NCBI RefSeq assembly: GCF_021654115.1
Contig: NZ_JAIWJF010000005.1
Location: 124,001 to 188,000, forward strand
DNA: 64,000 nt
Reading direction: 5' to 3'
From: Furfurilactobacillus milii
GTDB lineage: Bacteria; Bacillota; Bacilli; Lactobacillales; Lactobacillaceae
Shown: positions 54,394 to 63,937 of the stretch, piece by piece
Layout of the letters: each line of letters starts with the position of its first letter
Position numbering within the stretch: the stretch's first letter is position 1
The notes under the pieces: model-generated
What the model was told of the DNA's origin: nothing
What the model saw: the letters and a program-made list of their open reading frames with translations, nothing else
Databases searched by the model: none
Program-made: the position numbers and the translations under genes

Positions 54394-56667
54394 TTGGCAT
54401 CTAATAAAACTCATTTTAAAATGTATAAAAAAGGAAAGGCTTGGCTTGTGGCCGGCTTGACGATTGGAACGATGGCTCTGGGTGTCACGACCCACACCGC
54501 AGATGCTCATGCAGATGCTGGTTCAGGTGCGGTTAGCGATGCAGTCTCAAGCACCGTTTCGGTCGGTCAATCTCAAGCCTTAGGAAATAAGGATGACAAT
54601 AGCAATTCTATTAATTTAGGTGAGGCAAAATCTGAGTCTAGCAGTGTCGCTACTGATAGTGTTGCAAATTCGTCTGTTTCAAGTACGACAAGTGCTGCAA
54701 AGTCATCTGTTTCAAGCGCCCCGAGTAATACAGGTTTTGCAAAGTCATCTTCTTCAAGTGTGACGAGTAATGATCAGTCTGTTTTCTCCGGCGTAACAAG
54801 CTCTGCAGTAAAGAACACAGATGTTTCAAATAGTGCTAATAAATTCAACAGTAATATCAGCGCTTCAAGTTCAGTGCCCTCTACTGATGAAAAGGCTATT
54901 TCAACAAGCGTTACTGAAACGACAAAAAACGCTGATGATTCCAAGGCTACAAGTGAATCTTCTGTAAAGTTGAATGCATCAGCAAGTACTGAGACAAGTT
55001 CAGAAAATTCAAGTTCGCAAGTGAAATCCAGTGTTGTAAATGTAAACGAAGCGGGAAAAACTAGTACCACTAAGTCTTCTTTTTCAGAAGGGAAATCTGA
55101 AATAACCAGTGATAATTCTCGTAATCAATCTGCGGCTGGCTCTAACACTCCAGTAGTCGATAGCACCGAAAGCATTGCGAATGGAACCGTTGCGGCCTCA
55201 ACGATGCCTGTCAATGTAATCAATCTTGATGAAGAGGCCACTTCTGCAGAGGTTTCCGCCGCGAAGAGTGCGGCTACAGAAAACTATCAGGAAACTGGAC
55301 AGCCACAACAAATTGTTCGAGTTGATGCGTCTTCATACTCGTATGTAAATGCATTTTTGGACAGTATTAAACAGGGTGCACTCAATAGTTGGCGTGAGTA
55401 CGGTGTGTTGCCTTCACTAACGGCCGCTCAAGCCATTCTGGAATCTGCATGGGGACAATCCTCATTGGCAATGAATTATCATAACTTATTCGGAATTAAG
55501 GGCTCTTATAATGGGCACTCAGTTTTGTTACCAACGCAAGAAGATTACGGTAATGGCCTAGTTACCATTAATGACTATTTTAGAGTTTATCCAGATGCTT
55601 CAAGTAGCATTCTCGACCATGCTCTCTTCTTAGTTCAAAATTCACGTTATAGCAATTTACTCTGGCAAAAGGATGCTTGGACGGCCTGTGTCTTGATTCG
55701 GCAAGACGGTTATGCTACTGATCCGGTGTATTCATCTTCTCTGTACAACATCATCAAGACATATGGTTTGACGGATTGGGACACAGAAGCCATGAATGTT
55801 AGCCGCTGGCAAAACACTAGTAATGGTTGGCAATATACGAACAGCAATGGGGATGTGTCTAAGGGTTGGTTTACCGATGATAGTAACCACTGGTATTACG
55901 CAAATGATCAAGGATATATGCAAAGTTGGTGGCTGAACCAGAACAATCAGTGGTATTTCTTGGGTACTAACGGTGCAATGCAAACGGGCTGGGTAAATCC
56001 TTCTGGTTCTTGGTATCACATGAATAACAGTGGTGCGATGCAAGAGGGATGGATTCAGGATAATAACGATTGGTATTATTTGAATCCTGATAATTCTGGT
56101 GCCATGCAAAGCTGGTGGCTGGATCAGAATAATCAGTGGTACTTCTTAGGTAGTAATGGGGCCATGCAGACTGGCTGGGTAAATCCTTCTGGTACCTGGT
56201 ATCATACAAACGGCAGTGGCGCAGTTCAGACTGGTTGGGTTCTCGATAATAATACTTGGTACTATATGAATCCGGATGCTTCTGGCGCCATGCAAACTTG
56301 GTGGCTATGGAATAATAATTCATGGTATTTTTTGAATAGTAATGGTTCCATGGCAACTGGTTGGAAGAACAATGGCGTGGGCTGGTATCATTTAGGCAAT
56401 AGTGGCGCTATGCAGACTGGTTGGCATTTTGTTAATAATGGCTGGTATTACTTTAATGATAGTGGTCAGATGATTTCCAATTGGTTTACTTCCAATGGCC
56501 AGAGCTATTATCTTGATCCTAGTTCCGGTAAAATGGCGACGTGGTGGCGATTTATTAATGGTCACTGGTATTTCTTCAACCAAAGTGGCGCCATGCAGAC
56601 TGGTTGGGTCACAATCAGTGGAAAAGCCTATCATTTTAATAATGAGGGCCAAATGGACGTCGGTTAA
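54394..56667 (+). CDS. Choline-binding-repeat glucosaminidase (GH73-type)
   Basis: 757 residues: KxYKxGKxW signal peptide (KMYKKGKAW), cleavage near ADAHAD; Ser-rich stretch to ~300; GH73-like lysozyme subfamily 2 domain (~309-465) with the catalytic Glu in AAQAILESAWGQSSLA and HNLFGIKGSYNG; then choline-binding-type repeats to the end (WYHMNNSGAMQ, NQWYFLGSNGAMQTGW), part of them in a 62-residue higher-order unit. TTG 54394 after AAAAAGGGG; extended -10 TGGTATAGT at 54348-54356. Likely cleaves glycan strands, as LytB does in pneumococcus, with anchoring by choline. Confidence 0.92.
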   Translation: MASNKTHFKMYKKGKAWLVAGLTIGTMALGVTTHTADAHADAGSGAVSDAVSSTVSVGQSQALGNKDDNSNSINLGEAKSESSSVATDSVANSSVSSTTSAAKSSVSSAPSNTGFAKSSSSSVTSNDQSVFSGVTSSAVKNTDVSNSANKFNSNISASSSVPSTDEKAISTSVTETTKNADDSKATSESSVKLNASASTETSSENSSSQVKSSVVNVNEAGKTSTTKSSFSEGKSEITSDNSRNQSAAGSNTPVVDSTESIANGTVAASTMPVNVINLDEEATSAEVSAAKSAATENYQETGQPQQIVRVDASSYSYVNAFLDSIKQGALNSWREYGVLPSLTAAQAILESAWGQSSLAMNYHNLFGIKGSYNGHSVLLPTQEDYGNGLVTINDYFRVYPDASSSILDHALFLVQNSRYSNLLWQKDAWTACVLIRQDGYATDPVYSSSLYNIIKTYGLTDWDTEAMNVSRWQNTSNGWQYTNSNGDVSKGWFTDDSNHWYYANDQGYMQSWWLNQNNQWYFLGTNGAMQTGWVNPSGSWYHMNNSGAMQEGWIQDNNDWYYLNPDNSGAMQSWWLDQNNQWYFLGSNGAMQTGWVNPSGTWYHTNGSGAVQTGWVLDNNTWYYMNPDASGAMQTWWLWNNNSWYFLNSNGSMATGWKNNGVGWYHLGNSGAMQTGWHFVNNGWYYFNDSGQMISNWFTSNGQSYYLDPSSGKMATWWRFINGHWYFFNQSGAMQTGWVTISGKAYHFNNEGQMDVG

Positions 56668-56686
56668 TTAATGAATTGCTTTTACT

Positions 56687-56716
56687 GAAAAGGTTGCTCT
56701 AAACGGCAACCTTTTC
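56687..56716 (+). terminator. Terminator after the glucosaminidase gene
   Basis: GAAAAGGTTGC (56687-56697) with GCAACCTTTTC (56706-56716), 8-base loop; T run forms part of the stem. Confidence 0.82.
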
Positions 56717-56857
56717 GCATTTTCTAGCGCTAAAATTACATTTTTACCATAGTTTTCCGATTAAACTTGTTTGTTAGCCGTGGGTTGCGTATTATTTTTA
56801 TATTAACAGTAGTTTAAAGATTAAAACATAGAACGAACTTGAAAGGTAGAACAAAGT

Positions 56858-57976
56858 ATGAGTGAAGGAATTGTTAAGAAAAAAAGGGTGGCTTGGGTTG
56901 ACATTGCTAGGGGCATAGCGATTCTGGCTGTGATCTTAGGTCACTCTATTTTTGATGTGAAATTAAATTACAATAGTTATGTGGCTCATGTTATTTTTGC
57001 GTTTCATATGCCTATCTTCTTCATTGTTAGTGGGTACTTTTATCGCGAAAAAACGTTAAAGACAGAATTAAAAGGCGGCCTTTGCAATCTGATTTTGCCA
57101 TACCTGATGACTGCCGTATTCGCATTTATTGCCGTTATTGTAGGCATGATTTGGCAGCATAATCCTGTTATGTATAGTTCAATGAGTATCCCTCAATTTT
57201 TGCTAGCTGTTTTGTACGGATTTGGCGGTGGACCAGCACACTCTGCAGGAATCCCTGCAATTGGCGCGACATGGTTCTTAATGGCGATGTTTGTTGCTAT
57301 TCAAATCTTTAATTTGAGTATGCGTCTAACCAACCAGTCAAACAGCTTGCTACGTTTGGCACTTTTCTTGACATACGCGGTAATGGGGATTGCTATCAAT
57401 CAAGTCGTTTTCTTACCATGGGCTACGAACTCGGCCTTGCTAGTGCAGCCCTTTTTGTACGGTGGCTATTTGTTGAAAAAAAGTGAATTGGCAGAGAATA
57501 TTAAATGGCCAGTTCTTGTGATAAGCTTACTTCTCTGGCTATACTCCGCTCACATATCATTTTTACAGCTCTCAGCGGCTTCAATGCCGTACTACTTAGA
57601 GCAGTTCATGGGTGCTTTTGGCGGTAGCATGATTGTTTTTTGGATTTCTCAAAAAATTGAAAAACATTCACGTATCTTAACGAACATTTTCAAAAAGTAT
57701 GGTAGCCAATCAATTGTTGTGTTTTGTTTTCATGCATTTGATTTATCGTATGTGTCATTAATTGCGCTACTAGATGTTTATGTTTATCCAGTTGTGAAAA
57801 ATCAATATCTGTTTTTAATTATTGTTTATGCTTACAGACTTTTAATACCAACGGTAATGATGCTATTAATGCCTCACATCAAGGGATTAAGAAGCTTTTA
57901 TCTAAATAGAAACTTTCCATTTAGATTTCAAGTTAAGAATGCAAAGAACTTAATCAAACAAGGAGATCAAAAATGA
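56858..57976 (+). CDS. Membrane acyltransferase (acyltransferase family 3)
   Basis: 372 residues, about ten membrane segments; RVAWVDIARGIAILAVILGHS and FHMPIFFIVSGYFYR contain the conserved His and Arg residues of the OafA/NodX type. Probably O-acetylates the surface glycan. ATG 56858 after AAAGG. First gene of the second polysaccharide transcript; overlaps the next gene (ATGA). Confidence 0.9.
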   Translation: MSEGIVKKKRVAWVDIARGIAILAVILGHSIFDVKLNYNSYVAHVIFAFHMPIFFIVSGYFYREKTLKTELKGGLCNLILPYLMTAVFAFIAVIVGMIWQHNPVMYSSMSIPQFLLAVLYGFGGGPAHSAGIPAIGATWFLMAMFVAIQIFNLSMRLTNQSNSLLRLALFLTYAVMGIAINQVVFLPWATNSALLVQPFLYGGYLLKKSELAENIKWPVLVISLLLWLYSAHISFLQLSAASMPYYLEQFMGAFGGSMIVFWISQKIEKHSRILTNIFKKYGSQSIVVFCFHAFDLSYVSLIALLDVYVYPVVKNQYLFLIIVYAYRLLIPTVMMLLMPHIKGLRSFYLNRNFPFRFQVKNAKNLIKQGDQK

Positions 57977-58872
57977 AAAACGTGTGTGCCGTGCTTGTGA
58001 CATACAATAGGTTAGAATTGTTGAAAGAGAGCATTTCAGCAATTTTGAATCAAACGTACAAAGTTCACCAGTTGATTATCGTTGATAATCAGAGTACCGA
58101 CGGCACGTCTGATTATTTGAAACAAACAGATGACGCTAGAATAAAAGTGTACACGCCAAGCAAGAATCTAGGCGGAGCGGGCGGTTTTCAAATAGGAATT
58201 AATCAAGCCATGCAAAATGTGGAAAATGATTTTGTTTGGATTATGGATGATGATACGATTCCTCAGAAAGATTGTTTAGATCAGCTGCTTAAGCCAATCG
58301 TCTCCGGCTCAGTTGAATCTACGGGCTTTATGTGTAGTAATGTGCGATGGACGGACGACAGTGCTGCCGTAATGAATATTCCGTACACAACGAGTTACTG
58401 GAATGAGCTGGCTCAGCAGGGGCTTATTCAGGTGAAGGCTGCTTCATTTGTGTCACTTCTAGTTTCAACTAAAATTATTCGTGAAGTTGGTTTGCCTATC
58501 AAAGAATTTTTTGTGTGGGGAGACGACTATGAATTTACTTGGCGAATATCAAAAAAATATAAGAGTTATTGTGTATGTAGTAGTCTTGTGACGCATAAAA
58601 TGGGGGCTAATCACGGAGTTGATATTGTTACAGATACCATTGGGAGAATTCCGAGATACTTTTATAGTTTTCGAAATTCCCTCTACACTGAAAGGCATCA
58701 TGATGGTGTAAAGGGTTTTACAATTCAGATTCTACGTGAATTTTATTCTGTACATAAGGTCTTGCATCATAGCAAAGACCATAAATGGCTCAGAATCAGA
58801 TATATATTTAAAGGAATGCTCGCGGGATTGGCTTTTAACCCTCAGATACAATTTCCCAAAGAGAGGCTTTAA
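57973..58872 (+). CDS. Glycosyltransferase family 2, galactofuranosyltransferase-like
   Basis: 299 residues, GT-A fold: VCAVLVTYNRLELLKESISAI, IIVDNQSTDGTSDYL, LGGAGGFQIGINQA and the metal motif WIMDDDTIP. The NLGGAGGF and DDD patterns are like GlfT/WbbI-type galactofuranosyltransferases, which would fit the nearby glf; acceptor unknown. Followed 4 bases later by licD. Confidence 0.9.
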   Translation: MKNVCAVLVTYNRLELLKESISAILNQTYKVHQLIIVDNQSTDGTSDYLKQTDDARIKVYTPSKNLGGAGGFQIGINQAMQNVENDFVWIMDDDTIPQKDCLDQLLKPIVSGSVESTGFMCSNVRWTDDSAAVMNIPYTTSYWNELAQQGLIQVKAASFVSLLVSTKIIREVGLPIKEFFVWGDDYEFTWRISKKYKSYCVCSSLVTHKMGANHGVDIVTDTIGRIPRYFYSFRNSLYTERHHDGVKGFTIQILREFYSVHKVLHHSKDHKWLRIRYIFKGMLAGLAFNPQIQFPKERL

Positions 58873-58876
58873 CAGT

Positions 58877-59695
58877 ATGGGTGAAGATACATTAACATTA
58901 GGGCAAATTCATGGGCACGAGTTGCGGATGCTTGAATATTTGGATCATATTTGCAGAGAAAATAACATTGAGTATTATCTTTGCGGTGGCACGTTGATTG
59001 GTGCTGTTAGACATAAAGGCTTTATTCCTTGGGATGACGATGTTGACGTCTATTTGAAGCGTTCTGATTATGAACGATTAATTCAACTGATCAATCCCAA
59101 AAGTGGGTACAGGGCTCTTAGTATTGATAACGATCAATCCTATTATTATTCGTACGCAAAATTAGTTGATACATCTACTAAAGTGCTAGAATCAAATAAA
59201 TTTAAAATAAATGGGTATGGACTGTTTGTTGATTTATTTCCACTCGATGTGTGCCCGTCTGGGTCGACACGGCGAAAAGTTTTTTTGTGGCATGAGGCAT
59301 TTTTAAGGAAATGTGTCATGACTTCAATCCAAAAATACAGCTTACATCGGAATATTATCAAACGATTGGTTGTCAGAATAACACATTTGATTGGTGCCAG
59401 ACGTTTTTCGAAGCGGTTGGACAAAGTTGCTAGAAAACATAACAATGAAACGAGCACTTTGCTGGCGGATGCAAGTGGGGCCTTGTCAGTTGACTACTTT
59501 CTTCAGGCTAAATGGTTCAATACAACAGCGGATTTATCTTTTGAAGGTTTAAAACTAAAGGCTCCGATTGATTATGCAGCCTATCTTTCATATTCCTATG
59601 GCGACTATATGAAGCTCCCACCGAAGGATGAACGAGTGGATCATAAGTTAACAGTAATTTCTGCAGAGAAAGGAATTCCTAAGGATGAAAATTAA
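58877..59695 (+). CDS. licD: LicD family phosphocholine transferase
   Basis: 272 residues with the LicD nucleotidyltransferase core: YYLCGGTLIGAVRHKGFIPW then DDDVDVYLKRSDYERL, and SYYYSYAKLVDTSTKV, GLFVDLFPLDVCP. LicD enzymes move phosphocholine from CDP-choline to glycans. ATG 58877 follows GAGAGG; the frame from 58736 lies inside the upstream GT2 gene and is rejected. Overlaps the next gene by 11 bases. With licABC at 43.5-47.1 kb it completes a choline-decoration pathway. Confidence 0.9.
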   Translation: MGEDTLTLGQIHGHELRMLEYLDHICRENNIEYYLCGGTLIGAVRHKGFIPWDDDVDVYLKRSDYERLIQLINPKSGYRALSIDNDQSYYYSYAKLVDTSTKVLESNKFKINGYGLFVDLFPLDVCPSGSTRRKVFLWHEAFLRKCVMTSIQKYSLHRNIIKRLVVRITHLIGARRFSKRLDKVARKHNNETSTLLADASGALSVDYFLQAKWFNTTADLSFEGLKLKAPIDYAAYLSYSYGDYMKLPPKDERVDHKLTVISAEKGIPKDEN

Positions 59696-60305
59696 CTATT
59701 CAATATCTGATCTTTGGAAAATTTTTTGGCACAATATTATTATTGTGATTTTATCGGGTGTCTTGTTGGGTGGGGCAACTTATCTATTCTTTAGTCATCG
59801 TCAGACTGCAACATACACTGCACAACGGACAATTACGGTTTATCATACTGGCGACGTTACAAAGGAAGCTAACTTAATTCAGGCTGATGTATTAAGCATG
59901 AATACGTACGCTAGCATAATTAATGATCCAGTAGTAATGACGCCCGTCTATAATGATATGAAGGCAACCAAGAACTTTAGCTATACTAAGAAAAACATTT
60001 CAAAGCAAGTTGTCGTTGTGCCGGCACCAAACTCAGCGTCGATGACAATCAATACAACAGCTAACGATCCTGCAGTTGCAATAAAAATGGCGAACGTTAC
60101 CGCAGAGGTTGCTAAGGATACGTTACCTCAGTATATTAAACATTCGGCTAAAATTAGACTTTTGGCAAATGCAAATCAACGGGCAGTGTCGAAAACGGTG
60201 ATACCTAATGTAAAGAAATTGTCCATTTACGGTTTGGCAGCCGGGGTGGTTTTAGGAGCATTGCTGTCGTTCGGGATTGACTTAATTAGGAATCAACGAA
60301 AATAA
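59685..60305 (+). CDS. Wzz/CpsC-type chain-length protein
   Basis: 206 residues with two membrane segments (residues ~15-35 and ~180-198) flanking an outer domain, as in tyrosine-kinase modulator CpsC/Wzd. Contains QTATYTAQRTITVYHT. The partner kinase CpsD is not in the window. Start inside the end of licD. Confidence 0.88.
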   Translation: MKINYSISDLWKIFWHNIIIVILSGVLLGGATYLFFSHRQTATYTAQRTITVYHTGDVTKEANLIQADVLSMNTYASIINDPVVMTPVYNDMKATKNFSYTKKNISKQVVVVPAPNSASMTINTTANDPAVAIKMANVTAEVAKDTLPQYIKHSAKIRLLANANQRAVSKTVIPNVKKLSIYGLAAGVVLGALLSFGIDLIRNQRK

Positions 60306-60320
60306 GGTAAGGTCATAAAA

Positions 60321-61703
60321 ATGTCTGGTATTTTAATTCCAATTTCGCTCTTTACTAAGGTTTTCTCTTATGGTCTTCCTGGAACAATTGCCGGGCTACC
60401 ATTTGTAGCTTTATTTATATTAGTGCTTTTCCAGGCCAGTCAAAGAACTGACACTTTAGTCAAACCACATATTCCTAGGGCAACAATTTTGTATGTGTTG
60501 TTGGTTCTGGTTTTACAGTTTTGGGCAATTGGACGTTCATATGAAACATACGGAGATTCCATACAAGGAATCGGGGTAAGCACTTCTTTTGTCGATATAA
60601 TTGGTTTAGTCGTAACTGTCATATTGGCTTATTACGCAATTCAGTTAACTGTAGTTACGTCAAAAAACATTTTGACATTCATCAGATCTACCATTGTTAC
60701 ACTGATTGTTTTTGAATTGGTTGTCTTGATTCCACAAATCATTGCGGCTGTGACACCTTATATGCACGGATGGGTTAATCTTATGGGGACCTTGTTTGAA
60801 AAAAGGTGGCATGGTCGTAATTTCTATGACAACGGTAGTTATGCAACTACAATGGGGCGAATTAATGGTTTTGAGGCTGAAGCAGGTTATTTAGCTGGAC
60901 AAGTTGGTTTAACATTTTTGCCCTTGTTGATTTCTGGGATTGCTAACCATTTCAATTTCTGGAGTTCAACGGATAAAAGCAAAAAAAGTCAATTTATTAT
61001 TGAGGTAACTTTTATAGTTACTCTGCTCATCTTATTTTTCGCTAAAACTACTACAGGTTTCATCGTTATTGGATTGTCGCTAATATTACTATTTTGGAAG
61101 GCAAATCATCATGACAGACTTATTCTGACTTTTCTCGGACTGATTAGTGTCTTATTCATGATTATTGCTTACGTCACTTTTCCCGTTGTTCGTCATCTTC
61201 TCAATCAATATTTATTTCAAAAATCTGGTACCGAAAATCGTGCAGGAGGTACCATAGCGTTATTGAAAACTTTTTTAGATCACCCCTTTATTGGTATTGG
61301 AAATGGATGGGCAGGCCCTTATTTGGTTCAAAATGCGCCAGCATGGTCCAAAAATAACTGGGAATATGTCAATGTTTATGCGATTTCAGGTTATCCAGTG
61401 TTAAGCGTTTGGGGAGGGTGGTTAGCACAATATGGAGCCATATTGGTTTTGCCACCGCTCGCGTATCTATATAAAAAATTGTCAAATGTAATTGGTTTTA
61501 AAAAAAGCTTCGTGAAAAACAAAAAATCGGACGCTCAGATTGTGCTGTATAATGTAACGTCAGACGCGTTCGAAATTTTTTTAATTATGTTTTTCGTTTT
61601 GTCTCTTTTGGTATTTTCATGGTCAGAGTACTATATCTTGATTTGTATTTTTTTCTATATCCAGAGTTTAAAAATATTAAAAGTACAAATTGAAAAGGAG
61701 TGA
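60321..61703 (+). CDS. Polysaccharide polymerase-like membrane protein (Wzy/O-antigen ligase type)
   Basis: 460 residues, about 11 membrane segments, with a large outer loop holding HPFIGIGNGWAGPYLVQN, the pattern of Wzy_C/O-antigen ligase proteins. Low sequence conservation makes this a fold-and-context call. ATG 60321 after TAAGGTAAGG. Confidence 0.8.
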   Translation: MSGILIPISLFTKVFSYGLPGTIAGLPFVALFILVLFQASQRTDTLVKPHIPRATILYVLLVLVLQFWAIGRSYETYGDSIQGIGVSTSFVDIIGLVVTVILAYYAIQLTVVTSKNILTFIRSTIVTLIVFELVVLIPQIIAAVTPYMHGWVNLMGTLFEKRWHGRNFYDNGSYATTMGRINGFEAEAGYLAGQVGLTFLPLLISGIANHFNFWSSTDKSKKSQFIIEVTFIVTLLILFFAKTTTGFIVIGLSLILLFWKANHHDRLILTFLGLISVLFMIIAYVTFPVVRHLLNQYLFQKSGTENRAGGTIALLKTFLDHPFIGIGNGWAGPYLVQNAPAWSKNNWEYVNVYAISGYPVLSVWGGWLAQYGAILVLPPLAYLYKKLSNVIGFKKSFVKNKKSDAQIVLYNVTSDAFEIFLIMFFVLSLLVFSWSEYYILICIFFYIQSLKILKVQIEKE

Positions 61704-61708
61704 GCTAA

Positions 61709-63820
61709 TTGCAATTACTAAAACAAGGTGTTGCTTGGTTGGGGACGCTTCTTTTCCTATACCTAGCCATCATTTCTTTAACGATTAGCAAAAATGTGGC
61801 CGGAATGTTTTCTTGGCCGTTACTTTTGGCTGGAGTACTTGCGACATTAATGGTTTTAATTTTTTTGTTTTATTTCTTCAAAAGAGGTAATTTTCAAACT
61901 TACATTTTTTTGATTCTTTTTTTTGTTATTTCGGTGGCTTTGCAGGTGTACATGGCCTTACATTTTATAGGTAACAACGTTTGGGATGGAAAAGAAATTA
62001 TGATGCAAGGGTATGCTGTCGCCAAAGGAGACGGACACTGGTCTTCATATTTTTCGTCATTTCCTAACAATGTAAACCCAGTCTTAATTTTAGTCTTAAT
62101 TTTAAAAATTTTTCCGATGTTTTCCACAGTTAAAATATCAATCGTTCTCAACTTGATTATGTTTTTCTTGTTTGATTTGATGTTATTTTGTGTTTTTACG
62201 GTTTTAAAAAAAAGGACAAATATTAACATTGCAGCGTTAGTTTTTATATTGATGACTCTCTTTTTCCCATTTTACGCGATGTCATTATTTTTCTATCCAG
62301 ATGCACTGGCAGTGTCTTTTCCGCCATTGGCAGCACTCTTTTTTGAAAAGTTCTTTGATAGATCAGATAAAAAAATTGGGTTGGTATATTTTGGCCTCGG
62401 AGTTATATTTATTCTTATCGGGTTTGAAATGAAAACAAACTTGGCAGTTTACATAATAGCTTTGATAATAGCTTTTGCTTTGTTTTTGAAAAAAGGATGG
62501 ACTAAAAAAGAAATCAAAACATTGGGTTCAATGCTTTTGATTTTTGTGTTGATAACTATGGGTACCGTCTACTTAACAAAATCCGCACAAAATGTCGCTG
62601 GGTATCGTAATAAGACAGAATATAAAATTCCTTGGCAGCATTGGACTATGATGGGGTTGAATTCTAGTTCCCATGGGGCGGTTAGTAGTGAAGACTATGC
62701 ATACACTGTTAAACAGCACACATTAAATGAGAAGAAAAAAGCGGATACTAAGATAATTCTAAAGCGATTGAATAAAATGAGGCTCGCAGGCTTTTTATCT
62801 CAAATGCAAGATAAATCTATTTTGCAGTGGCAGAATTCTGCAGTTAGTTCATATTCAGTACTTAATCAGTACAGAGACTATTCAAAGGGATTCAATGTGC
62901 TGATAGGTAATAAGAACACAGTTTGGTTGAATGTTAATCAGGTTATATATACTAGTATTCTTTTTTTAGCGGCATTTTCGTGTGCGCTACAGGCGCTAAG
63001 AATTGGGCGAGATAGATCTTTCTTTTCATGGTACTGGGGTGTAATCTCAATTATAGGTATTTTCCTGTTTCATGCTTTAATGTGGGAAGCGGAAAATAGA
63101 TACGCCTTTATTGCGTTGCCTTTTCTATTTATTATCGGTGGGTCTGGCATAAATGATCTTGTTAGCATGATTGGGCGAATCAAAAAAAACGCTCGGAGTA
63201 CACAGACCAATTCTTGGAGATTTTTATGTATTGGAATTGCTGTATTGGGAATGGGATTATCTTCTTGGGGAATTGCAGACAACTGGCAGTTGACTAAATC
63301 AATTCCTATGCAAAATATGTCTGCGAATCAAATACAGGTCAATAAAATACAAGTTTTCACCCATAATGATATGGTCAAACAGAAAATTAAAGCAAGTAAG
63401 TCGTTTAATACTGTGAAAGTTCAATTGCCATTGGACAAACATGTCGAAGTCAAACTATTAAATGCACATAATAAAACGATTAACTTCACTTCGAGCATTT
63501 TGACTGATAATTCAAGCGATTTTAATTTTCAACTGCAAACGCAGACTCAACCGGCTGGAACGTACTCAATTTTAATTAAAAACAATGGATTCAATAAATT
63601 AAGCCTTTATCACTTGAGTACTGGTGGCTATCAAATGACTCCTTATGTGTTTGGCCGTTCACCATTTCGATCCCTGGCTTATTCTGTGTTTAAAGAAACA
63701 AACGGATACAATGTTAGGAGATCAATACTAGTTGGAATTTATCTTGTGTTGATTTTAGTGTTTTCTAGTTTTGTTGTGATTATTGAAAGGTATCGTTTTG
63801 TTGATCATAGAATTTGTTGA
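61709..63820 (+). CDS. Large membrane protein, GT-C glycosyltransferase-like
   Basis: 703 residues, about 11-13 membrane segments in the first 500 residues and a periplasm-like C-terminal beta domain, then a last segment. Early acidic loop WDGKEIMMQGYAVAKG could hold a GT-C catalytic Asp; FYPDALAVSFPPLAALFFEKFF follows. Resembles ArnT/GT39-like transferases using lipid-linked sugars, but not firmly assignable. TTG 61709 after AAAAGGAG. Very AT-rich. Confidence 0.7.
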   Translation: MQLLKQGVAWLGTLLFLYLAIISLTISKNVAGMFSWPLLLAGVLATLMVLIFLFYFFKRGNFQTYIFLILFFVISVALQVYMALHFIGNNVWDGKEIMMQGYAVAKGDGHWSSYFSSFPNNVNPVLILVLILKIFPMFSTVKISIVLNLIMFFLFDLMLFCVFTVLKKRTNINIAALVFILMTLFFPFYAMSLFFYPDALAVSFPPLAALFFEKFFDRSDKKIGLVYFGLGVIFILIGFEMKTNLAVYIIALIIAFALFLKKGWTKKEIKTLGSMLLIFVLITMGTVYLTKSAQNVAGYRNKTEYKIPWQHWTMMGLNSSSHGAVSSEDYAYTVKQHTLNEKKKADTKIILKRLNKMRLAGFLSQMQDKSILQWQNSAVSSYSVLNQYRDYSKGFNVLIGNKNTVWLNVNQVIYTSILFLAAFSCALQALRIGRDRSFFSWYWGVISIIGIFLFHALMWEAENRYAFIALPFLFIIGGSGINDLVSMIGRIKKNARSTQTNSWRFLCIGIAVLGMGLSSWGIADNWQLTKSIPMQNMSANQIQVNKIQVFTHNDMVKQKIKASKSFNTVKVQLPLDKHVEVKLLNAHNKTINFTSSILTDNSSDFNFQLQTQTQPAGTYSILIKNNGFNKLSLYHLSTGGYQMTPYVFGRSPFRSLAYSVFKETNGYNVRRSILVGIYLVLILVFSSFVVIIERYRFVDHRIC

Positions 63821-63937
63821 ATTAAGAATTAAACAGACGTTATAGATATTAATTTATGTATGGCGAAGTCAATTATTGCTTTTTTGAAGGTTATAAAGCT
63901 ATTTTCATGTTTTTAGGGTTTGAAAAGGGAGAATATT

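Noticed and set aside
37190-56667. Repeats as purely glucan-binding modules of glucansucrases
   Set aside because: No glucansucrase domain is present in any of the three proteins, and choline import, activation and transfer genes lie alongside. Still needs binding data.
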